DNA of 64,000 nucleotides from Tenericutes bacterium ADurb.BinA124 (lineage in GTDB: Bacteria > Bacillota_I > Bacilli_A > ML615J-28 > CAG-698), in assembly GCA_002068415.1 (NCBI GenBank), contig MVZM01000001.1:1-64000 (forward strand), given 5' to 3'. A program made the position numbers and the translations under genes. This document shows, in pieces, positions 45,191 through 50,910 of this stretch. Below the pieces are notes generated by a model. That model was not told the DNA's origin. It made no database searches and saw nothing but the letters and a program-made list of their open reading frames with translations. Each line of letters begins with the position of its first letter. Positions within the stretch are counted from its first letter, which is position 1.

Positions 45191-46658
45191 TTATCATATT
45201 AATGAATTATTAAATTACGGTTTGAGTAAAGCCTTGATGACTAAATGTGATTATACCTATAATGCCAATGTTTTAATTGCTTTGTTCAATCGTAAGGAGT
45301 TTATCGCTATCGATACTCCACCCCGTGACTTAAGCCTTATTCTTGATGATTTGGCCCATTTTGCCTTTCACAATCACCTCATCCCCAGTAATGACGTCGT
45401 TACGATGGATAATTTTAAAGCGGCTATCATGGATGCCATTATGGAAAAACCGCAAACGGTTATTAACCGTTTTCAGGAACTGTATCAACAAAAACCGTCC
45501 TTAGCAACGGATTACTTATACCAATTATCCAAAGACAGCAATTATATCCAGACCAAACGGATTTCGCAAAATGTTCATTGGCAAGAAAAACTTGAATATG
45601 GTGAACTAGCAATGACGATTAATTTATCGAAACCGGAAAAAGATCCGAAATTAATCGCCCTTCAAAAAACAAATAAATCATCAAGCTATCCCAAATGTCA
45701 ATTATGTGTCGAAAATGAGGGCTACCGCGGTCATCTTTCCTATGATGCTCGCAGCAATATGCGCATTATTCCTATTACTCTGAACAAAGAACCATGGTAT
45801 TTTCAATATTCCCCTTATTCCTATTTTAATGAACATGCCATTGTTTTACATGAAGAACATAAACCGATGATTGTTGATGGAAGTACTTTTCGAAAATTAC
45901 TGGATTTTTTAGATTTGTTTCCGACTTATTTCATCGGTTCCAATGCCGGCTTGCCCATTGTTGGAGGTTCGATTTTAAACCATGAACATTACCAAGCCGG
46001 TAAACATCATTTTCCGATTGAAAAAGCCCAAGCTAGTTTTGTGAGAAGAGTTGGGGATGTGACGGTTGAAAGGCTAATTTGGCCGCTTAGTACGATTCGT
46101 TTGCTTTCGCCCAATAAAGAGCAAATTATCACCATGGCCACGCATATTTTGGAAAAATGGCAGAGTTACCAAAATCCCGCTCTTTCCTTGCTTAATCCCT
46201 CATTTGGTTTTCATCACACCTTAACTCCGATTGCCCGCCTTGAACAAAAACAATATGTTTTTGATTTGATTTTACGTTCAAATTATGTCAACCAAGAATA
46301 TCCCGATGGCGTTTTTCATCCGCACCCCGATTGCCATCATATTAAAAAAGAAAATATCGGTTTGATTGAAGCTATGGGCATGGGCATTTTGCCACCAAGG
46401 TTGAAGTTTGAACTGGATTTAGTTGGAAAAGTTCTCCAGGGAAAAGATGAATTAAGAAGGGACGAAGGGCTTCAGAAGCATGCCGATTGGCTCAACTATT
46501 TACAAACAATCTATGATGGAAAAGAAGATGTCCAAACCTTCATTTATAAACAAACGGGGATTGTTTTTTCTAAAGCCCTTAAAGATGCCGGTGTCTTCAA
46601 GATGGATGAACAGGGTCAAACGGCTTTTGGTGAATTTATTAATGATTGTCTTAGCTAA
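45180..46658 (+). CDS. galT: Galactose-1-phosphate uridylyltransferase, Firmicutes type
   Basis: 492 residues, the class II (Bacillus/Lactobacillus) GalT. Features are YPKCQLCVENEGYRG (~174), FQYSPYSYFNEHAIVLHEEHKPM (parts SYFNEHAIVLHEEH) and the nucleophile region ILNHEHYQAG (~263; central His). It exchanges UMP between UDP-glucose and galactose 1-phosphate. The type differs from the E. coli HPHxQ enzyme and supports a Gram-positive lineage. Ends at a strong terminator immediately before the tRNA gene. Confidence 0.94.
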   Translation: MDINYHINELLNYGLSKALMTKCDYTYNANVLIALFNRKEFIAIDTPPRDLSLILDDLAHFAFHNHLIPSNDVVTMDNFKAAIMDAIMEKPQTVINRFQELYQQKPSLATDYLYQLSKDSNYIQTKRISQNVHWQEKLEYGELAMTINLSKPEKDPKLIALQKTNKSSSYPKCQLCVENEGYRGHLSYDARSNMRIIPITLNKEPWYFQYSPYSYFNEHAIVLHEEHKPMIVDGSTFRKLLDFLDLFPTYFIGSNAGLPIVGGSILNHEHYQAGKHHFPIEKAQASFVRRVGDVTVERLIWPLSTIRLLSPNKEQIITMATHILEKWQSYQNPALSLLNPSFGFHHTLTPIARLEQKQYVFDLILRSNYVNQEYPDGVFHPHPDCHHIKKENIGLIEAMGMGILPPRLKFELDLVGKVLQGKDELRRDEGLQKHADWLNYLQTIYDGKEDVQTFIYKQTGIVFSKALKDAGVFKMDEQGQTAFGEFINDCLS

Positions 46659-46662
46659 TAAG

Positions 46663-46688
46663 AGCCCCCAAGCGGGGCTTTTTTTTGT
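46663..46688 (+). terminator. Rho-independent terminator
   Basis: AGCCCC and GGGGCT arms around five bases, followed by eight T. Confidence 0.92.
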
Positions 46689-46742
46689 GCAAAAAAAATT
46701 GACTTTAAACGAAAATTATGTATAATATAATAGGTTATAAAT

Positions 46743-46818
46743 GCACCCTTAGCTCAGCTGGTAGAGCAATTGACTCTTAATCAATGGGTCTGGGGTTCGA
46801 GTCCCCAAGGGTGTACCA
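46743..46818 (+). tRNA. tRNA-Lys (anticodon CUU), prophage integration site
   Basis: A full cloverleaf: acceptor arms 46743-46749 and 46808-46814 (first pair G-U), D stem GCTC/GAGC, anticodon stem ATTGA/TCAAT with loop CTCTTAA at 46774-46780 (anticodon CTT), T stem TGGGG/CCCCA with loop TTCGAGT, discriminator A and encoded CCA at 46816-46818. A leftward phage integrase gene lies ~175 bases downstream, so the 3' half of this gene is the likely attachment core (attL). The matching attR is outside the window. Confidence 0.95.
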
Positions 46819-46951
46819 AAGAAAATAATTTGGGATTTGCCCCATTTTATACCTAGAAATAGCAATAAATCGCTATTTTTAATCTAAAAAGCAGTTGGAA
46901 ATGAGTGTTTTGGCCCACGATTTTTAGCTGTTTTTTATTTTTACTAATTTT

Positions 46952-46999
46952 TATGGTGTCAAATATGGTGTCAAATATGGTGTCAAATATGGTGTCAAG
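46952..46999. repeat. Four tandem 12-bp repeats next to integrase and att site
   Basis: TATGGTGTCAAA occurs at 46952, 46964 and 46976 as exact copies and at 46988 with a changed last base. The fourth copy overlaps the integrase stop codon. Placed between the tRNA attachment site and int, they resemble integrase arm-type or excisionase binding sites, in this case in phased direct repeats. Confidence 0.7.
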
Positions 47000-48329
47000 T
47001 CCGATAGTTCATTAATCCTTTAGCAGTGAAAAACTTTTTCATTTGCTCGATCACCTCTTTATTTGTTTGGTCCAGGATATGCGTATAAATATTTAGGCTT
47101 GTAGAAATGTCTTCATGCCCTAGTATTTGTTGCATTATTTTTGGGTCTAAACCTGCAGCATAACACCTGGATGCGAATGTATGCCTTAACATATGCGGTG
47201 TAACGGCAATCCCAGTTATTTTAGCATAATAACTTAATTGTTGCGACAATCGATTAACTTCAGTAAAAATAAAATCGTCATTGTTGTTAGATCTATTATG
47301 CGAAGAAAGTTCCAATAAAACCTCCATGGCCTGTGGTAACAATGGTATTTCCCGGTAAGCTGCTTTCGTCTTTGGGGATGTAATCTTCTTAGTTGTTAAG
47401 GCAATTTGTCTTTGAATAGTAATTTGTTCTTTCTCCCAGTCAACATCTTTCCACATCAAGCCTAATGCTTCACCTCGTCTTATTCCGGTATATAAAATAA
47501 ATTTAGTTGCATAGTAACATTTAGCTCCTTTCAGTTGTGGAAGGAGCTTTTTTTCATTTTCATATGTCAAGATGTTGTTGTGCTTGGAAAAATCAAGCGG
47601 GCGGTCATCTAGGTTTTGTTTCGGCAAGACTACCAAGGCCATTGGGTCGGCCTTTATCTTCCCGGATTTATACGCTGTAGCAAATAAATCTCTCAACTGT
47701 GAAGTGATTTTCTTCCGGATTGAATGCGAAACAAGATTATTGATTAAATCTTGTAATATCTCCGGAGTGATGGAACCTAATAATTTATCGCCGATTATAC
47801 CCTTTAAATTGCGGTTGTAGTATTCCTCCACCCGAATCCAGGTTGATTCTTTAACTTGTTGTTTTTTAAATGTTGCCCAGTATAAAAACCAAGCATTCAA
47901 AGTTGTTTTATTATTGTTAGTGATGAGATTGTTTTGTTTGGTTTGTTCTTTCGCTTGATTTTTTAGCTCCTTTCTTTTCGATCTTGCTTTAGTCTTGCAC
48001 TTGTATTCTGTCTTACCATATACACAAATTCGCTTACCTTGAAAAGAAAAGCGTTGCATATAACGGCCATCTTTTCTCAAAATAGGCTTCTCCATAATAA
48101 CCTCTTCCTCCTCATCGATGATTGCCGGCCCCTCGACTTTAGATGTTGTAACGGAGATTTTGCTATTTTGCCGGTCAATGGCATAAATAAAAGTGCTTCC
48201 GTTTTGCTGGAGGCACTTATAATTTTTCAGTTCTTCGCTATCTTTTTTTAGAGTTTTGATAACTAAAGCAATGTCCATTATTTCGTTTGCTTTAGCCATT
48301 AAGATTTTTATTGCCTCGTCACTTGTCAT
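46995..48329 (-). CDS. int: Phage tyrosine-recombinase integrase
   Basis: 444 residues. The C-terminal catalytic domain has Arg I in TGIRRGEALGL (~275), HMLRHTF (HxxR, ~385) and the Tyr in TSLNIYTHI (~420). A core-binding SAM-like domain precedes it, and an N-terminal part with a beta-stranded segment (KDGRYMQRFSFQGKRICVYG; parts RYMQRFSF, KRICVYGKTE) fits an arm-site-binding domain. There is an extra ~80-residue N-terminal helical region. It integrates and excises the prophage at the adjacent tRNA-Lys. It is transcribed leftward toward attL, away from the repressor. Confidence 0.94.
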   Translation of the reverse strand: MTSDEAIKILMAKANEIMDIALVIKTLKKDSEELKNYKCLQQNGSTFIYAIDRQNSKISVTTSKVEGPAIIDEEEEVIMEKPILRKDGRYMQRFSFQGKRICVYGKTEYKCKTKARSKRKELKNQAKEQTKQNNLITNNNKTTLNAWFLYWATFKKQQVKESTWIRVEEYYNRNLKGIIGDKLLGSITPEILQDLINNLVSHSIRKKITSQLRDLFATAYKSGKIKADPMALVVLPKQNLDDRPLDFSKHNNILTYENEKKLLPQLKGAKCYYATKFILYTGIRRGEALGLMWKDVDWEKEQITIQRQIALTTKKITSPKTKAAYREIPLLPQAMEVLLELSSHNRSNNNDDFIFTEVNRLSQQLSYYAKITGIAVTPHMLRHTFASRCYAAGLDPKIMQQILGHEDISTSLNIYTHILDQTNKEVIEQMKKFFTAKGLMNYRT

Positions 48330-48418
48330 ATTTTCTAACCATCCTCCTCTCTTCTTTTAGGTTTAGCAAAAATAATCAAGTTTGGCGAGGCTCGGCAGAA
48401 ATAAAATCTTACTTTGTT

Positions 48419-48526
48419 TTAAGCCCTCTTCCTTTCCTTTTTAGTTTTAAGTTGTTGAACGCTTTGCTTTTCTAGTAAACTCTCGATTAGCATTTTTAAA
48501 ATCCCTAAATCCTTTTCCGTTAATTT
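48419..48526 (-). pseudogene. Duplicated C-terminal fragment of the phage repressor
   Basis: The minus strand encodes ~35 residues: LTEKDLGILKMLIESLLEKQ... ending in ERKRA and a stop at 48419-48421. The intact repressor ends in LDKRDLELVQMLIDNLLEKQ...ERKRA. The same positions agree, so this is a second, diverged copy of the repressor tail, preceded directly by an in-frame stop at 48527-48529. No DNA-binding part is attached. Confidence 0.7.
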
Positions 48527-48565
48527 TTAATGAATTCATATTTGGAACCTTAATTTAATTAAACA

Positions 48566-48934
48566 TTAGGCTCTTTTTCTTTCTTCAACTTTTGTTTCAT
48601 TTTGTTTTTCTAAAAGATTATCAATCAACATTTGAACAAGTTCTAAGTCTCTTTTATCAAGCAGTTTGAGCTTTTCAATTATTGGGTCATATATTGGGTC
48701 ATATGGTATAACCTGTTTTGGATTGATTGAATCGTCAACTCCCATTAAATAATCAGTTGAAACACGATAAAATTCTGCTAATTGTTTAACAGTAGTTGCA
48801 TTGGGAATGCGCTGCCCTGACTCTAGTCTTGATATTGTTCCATTTGAAATACCTAATCTTTGGGCAACCGCTCGTTGGCTTAACCCCCTTATTTCCCTTA
48901 ATTCAATTAATCGTTTAGTAACAATGGATGCCAT
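48566..48934 (-). CDS. CI-like phage repressor (XRE HTH)
   Basis: About 122 residues from ATG 48934, chosen for its GGTGAT site; an in-frame ATG at 48955 has none. Helix-turn-helix: LSQRAVAQRLGISNGTISRLESG (~residues 18-40), then a connection ATTVKQLAEFYRVSTDYLMG and a helical C-terminus (LDKRDLELVQMLIDNLLEKQ). There is no LexA-type self-cleaving domain, so induction would not be by RecA-driven cleavage. It is divergent from the early genes and presumably represses the promoter at 49024-49052 from operators in the 48968-49096 region. Confidence 0.85.
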   Translation of the reverse strand: MASIVTKRLIELREIRGLSQRAVAQRLGISNGTISRLESGQRIPNATTVKQLAEFYRVSTDYLMGVDDSINPKQVIPYDPIYDPIIEKLKLLDKRDLELVQMLIDNLLEKQNETKVEERKRA

Positions 48935-48967
48935 TTTTATCACCATTTTTGCCATTATGTATCTAAA

Positions 48968-48995
48968 ATTATATCATGGTGTTTTTTAAAAACAA
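48968..48995 (-). promoter_or_regulatory. Leftward promoter for the repressor
   Basis: On the minus strand: TTGTTT (48990-48995), 16 bases, TATAAT (48968-48973), ~34 bases before the repressor start. Confidence 0.55.
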
Positions 48996-49023
48996 CATTT
49001 TATAAAAAAAATACAACAAAGTG

Positions 49024-49052
49024 TTGACAGAACTAAACTATTATGATACATT
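49024..49052 (+). promoter_or_regulatory. Rightward early promoter of the prophage
   Basis: TTGACA (49024-49029), 17 bases, TACATT (49047-49052). The word (A/G)ACTAAAC occurs at 49031-49038 and near 49063-49070, a possible repressor half-site. It drives the early genes starting at 49097. Confidence 0.65.
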
Positions 49053-49096
49053 ATTAGTGTCTAGACTAAACAGGCAAAAAAAATAAGGAGGAAAAA

Positions 49097-49270
49097 ATGG
49101 GGAAAATCAAATGCGTTTGGAGGCGCATTGAGAAATTTATTCACGCGACCATGTTCTGGCCATCTGGTAAAGTGGCGGAATATATGTTTAATGAATCAGC
49201 ATTTTCTAGGTATGAAAAAGACCTTGAGATGAGAGGATGGAAATTAGCTAAGAAGGAGGAAATAAAATGA
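49097..49270 (+). CDS. Small early phage protein (57 residues), unknown
   Basis: ATG 49097 behind AAGGAGGA, ending in a TGA at 49268-49270 that overlaps the next ATG by four bases (ATGA), so it is translated with it. The product is basic and aromatic with no recognised fold. First gene of the rightward early operon, a place where phages often put regulators or anti-host proteins. An inverted repeat AATGCG/CGCATT (49110-49129) lies in its coding sequence. Confidence 0.7.
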   Translation: MGKIKCVWRRIEKFIHATMFWPSGKVAEYMFNESAFSRYEKDLEMRGWKLAKKEEIK

Positions 49271-49650
49271 AAGCGTTTAAAAATATAAAAACTTACGAAG
49301 GAGCTAAACGCTTCTTCGTAAGTTGTGGCTTTGATAAACCATTCTCTTCCTTCATTGAAGGAAGAGAAGAAGAACCGCTGATCCGTCTGGTAAGCATAAT
49401 GTTCTTTGGGGACGATGTCCACAAAGAACTAGAAGTCATAGGCAAGCGCTATTTGGCGTTTGCATTGAGTTGTTTCCACAAGTCCGCCAATTCGGCGGTT
49501 CGTGCAGCAATTCATAGAGAATTGCTGGGTCCTCGTATTGGAATAAAATACGAGGACTACAGTAACGATAGGCTAGTCCCGCTAGCTTTTATAGTCAGTC
49601 TGGAAACAGGAGTAGCCTATGGCCATAAGGTCATAGGAGAAAGATATTAG
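49267..49650 (+). CDS. Early phage protein encoded by a hairpin-tiled gene, unknown
   Basis: 127 residues; start ATG 49267 with AAGGAGG upstream and coupled to the previous gene by ATGA. The protein has no motif I recognise: an N-terminal alpha/beta part, a hydrophobic middle (RYLAFALSCFHKSANSAV) and a C-terminal strand-rich end (LVPLAFIVSLETGVAYGH). The remarkable feature is the nucleotide sequence: at least nine inverted repeats cover most of it (see the array entry). The reading frame, ribosome site and coupling all support real translation. It ends before a strong terminator at 49679. A start-to-finish structured mRNA, or a bifunctional RNA, should be considered. Confidence 0.7.
   Translation: MKAFKNIKTYEGAKRFFVSCGFDKPFSSFIEGREEEPLIRLVSIMFFGDDVHKELEVIGKRYLAFALSCFHKSANSAVRAAIHRELLGPRIGIKYEDYSNDRLVPLAFIVSLETGVAYGHKVIGERY
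49291..49637 (+). repeat. Array of tandem inverted repeats (hairpins) inside a coding gene
   Basis: Stems read directly: 49291-49304/49310-49323 (14 bp, one G-U); 49342-49353/49357-49368 (12 bp perfect, 3-base loop); 49401-49413/49417-49429 (12 of 13 bp, 3-base loop); 49442-49449/49456-49463 (8 bp, one G-U); 49483-49487/49493-49497 (5 bp, GC-rich); 49505-49513/49519-49527 (9 bp perfect); 49529-49539/49547-49557 (11 bp perfect); 49570-49576/49582-49588 (7 bp, one G-U); 49616-49624/49629-49637 (9 bp, one G-U, 4-base loop). The sequences differ, so this is a series of unrelated hairpins, not a repeated unit. Some arms are in codon register around a single-codon loop; others are not. Confidence 0.85.
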
Positions 49651-49678
49651 ATTTTTTAAAAATAATAACCCGCTGTAT

Positions 49679-49720
49679 ATGTGGTTATGGAACTTTTTAT
49701 TCCATGGCCACATTTTTTTA
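49679..49720 (+). terminator. Rho-independent terminator after the hairpin-tiled gene
   Basis: Fourteen-base arms 49679-49692 and 49700-49713 pair with two G-U pairs around a seven-base loop, then seven T. It sits inside the early operon, so it may be partial or subject to antitermination. Confidence 0.8.
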
Positions 49721-49743
49721 TAAAAAAAAGGAGGATTAAAAAA

Positions 49744-49872
49744 ATGAAAAAATATGGAGTCCTGATAGGATGCCACCACCATTTTGTAGTGGAGATCCCG
49801 AGAGGTGTTACCGTGAACAAGCGTCAGTTTAACCCCACTAGTTTTAGAGGCAGCGCCGGGTTCCCCGAATGA
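49744..49872 (+). CDS. Small phage protein (42 residues), unknown
   Basis: ATG 49744 follows AAGGAGGA; the TGA at 49870-49872 overlaps the next ATG (ATGA). A CHHHF motif near residue 10 could bind metal but is not a known site. Short inverted repeats continue in its DNA (for example CCAC...GTGG at 49773-49792 and CGGG-TTC-CCCG at 49857-49867). Function unknown. Confidence 0.6.
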   Translation: MKKYGVLIGCHHHFVVEIPRGVTVNKRQFNPTSFRGSAGFPE

Positions 49873-50207
49873 AAGAATTAAAAGTAGGCTTAGTAGCTGG
49901 TCGCCACGAAATGCCGGTTCAAGAATACATATTTAATTCGATCCCTGACGTGTTGGATTTTGAAGCCTTATCGGAAAGAGCGATTCAGTTTTGGAGCAAG
50001 CATTGGAACTGCGATAAGGTAGTTATTTACGTAACTGGATTAACTTCTGCCGTATTAGCAGTTGTTGACGCCTGGTTAGAATTAAATGTGGGGTCTCTTT
50101 TATCGTTTATGCATTACGATAGAGAGACAGCCACTTACAAAGAACAAGCATTCTACGGTTCTGACTTACTTGAAATGCGGCGATTCTGTTGTGAGGAAGA
50201 AGCATGA
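49869..50207 (+). CDS. Conserved-looking early phage protein, unknown
   Basis: 112 residues, coupled to the genes on both sides by ATGA overlaps (49869-49872; 50204-50207). It opens with LKVGLVAGRHEMPVQEYIF (strand plus a Gly-Arg-His segment), later VVIYVTGLTSAVLAVVDAWL and LLSFMHYDRETATYKEQ. This gives an impression of a Rossmann-like alpha/beta protein. I have a vague memory of similar small proteins on Firmicutes plasmids and phages but cannot name a family. An inverted repeat with 13 pairs and one bulge occupies 50093-50128. Confidence 0.65.
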   Translation: MKELKVGLVAGRHEMPVQEYIFNSIPDVLDFEALSERAIQFWSKHWNCDKVVIYVTGLTSAVLAVVDAWLELNVGSLLSFMHYDRETATYKEQAFYGSDLLEMRRFCCEEEA

Positions 50208-50359
50208 AAATCAACTTTTTTGATGAAATACTAAAAATCGTTGAGAAAAACAAAGAAGCATTAACAATTATCATGATACCACCGCCAAAGGTTGAGAAAA
50301 AACTGATGATTGTTGACGGAAACAACGAAGTAAAAATCCAATTAGTTACAGAGGAGTAA
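50204..50359 (+). CDS. Small phage protein (51 residues), unknown
   Basis: Starts by ATGA overlap at 50204 and ends in TAA at 50357-50359. It is acidic and lysine-rich, with IIMIPPPKVEKK in the middle. No family recognised; placement in the tightly packed early operon supports it as a gene. Confidence 0.55.
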   Translation: MKINFFDEILKIVEKNKEALTIIMIPPPKVEKKLMIVDGNNEVKIQLVTEE

Positions 50360-50362
50360 GTT

Positions 50363-50515
50363 ATGAAAAAGAGCAAACGCGAGAGGATCATTAAAGAAAT
50401 TTGTAGAATTAGAGGGTTTTGGGTTCCTGACCTTTCAAAATATTCGATGAGAGAATTAAAAAAGGAACTAAAGTTAAGAACAAAAATCCGAGACGGTAAA
50501 ATAATTTTATTCTAG
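50363..50515 (+). CDS. Small basic phage protein (50 residues), unknown
   Basis: ATG 50363 behind GAGGAG at the end of the previous gene; TAG at 50513-50515. Strongly basic (KSKRERIIKEI... MRELKKELKLRTKIRDGK), so it may bind nucleic acid; no known fold recognised. Confidence 0.55.
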   Translation: MKKSKRERIIKEICRIRGFWVPDLSKYSMRELKKELKLRTKIRDGKIILF

Positions 50516-50526
50516 GAGGTGAGAAA

Positions 50527-50736
50527 ATGGAAGATATTGCATTGAATTTAAAATTAGTTGGTTATCGGAAAATGGCGAATCTATCGCAAAATGACATGGC
50601 AAAGTTATTAAAAATTAGTCGTTCAACTTATCTAAAAAAAGAAAACGAACCTAATCTATTTACTTATAGTGAGCAAAAAACAATTCAAGAAATTCTTAGC
50701 TCAAAAATCCCTGAAATGCCAAGAATTTTTTTATAG
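50527..50736 (+). CDS. Cro-like small HTH protein
   Basis: 69 residues behind AGGAGGTG. LSQNDMAKLLKISRSTYLKKEN (~18-40) is a Cro/CI-type helix-turn-helix. Small size and position in the rightward early operon fit a Cro-like or early regulator. A ~170-base gap follows, containing no evident gene. Confidence 0.72.
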   Translation: MEDIALNLKLVGYRKMANLSQNDMAKLLKISRSTYLKKENEPNLFTYSEQKTIQEILSSKIPEMPRIFL

Positions 50737-50910
50737 TCACAGTGTTGTCAAAACTACACGAAAAATCAAAAAAATGTTTAGTTATTACAACCACAATCTA
50801 CTTTCGCAAAAAACAGCACTAATTACTCGAATGAATGTTTAAAACGATTGTAGGCGAAATTTTAGGGTTGAGTAATGATTAAGATTTTGAAAAAAGATAA
50901 GGAGGAAAAA

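Noticed and set aside
46819-46951. A second tRNA or small RNA between tRNA-Lys and the 12-bp repeats
   Set aside because: Only a weak AT hairpin (AGCAATAAATCGCT area) is seen; no cloverleaf or conserved RNA features.
49141-49422. An open minus-strand frame of ~93 codons across the hairpin-tiled gene
   Set aside because: Inverted repeats make the opposite strand resemble the coding strand, so open frames there are expected; no ribosome site precedes it, and neighbours are all on the plus strand.
49267-49722. Reading the hairpin array as a known large phage RNA (GOLLD/ROOL-type) or an integron attC array
   Set aside because: I see no diagnostic sequence of those RNAs and no R-box/L-box or integron integrase; and a ribosome site with a 127-codon frame coupled to its neighbour argues for coding. 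Only an Rfam search could settle it.
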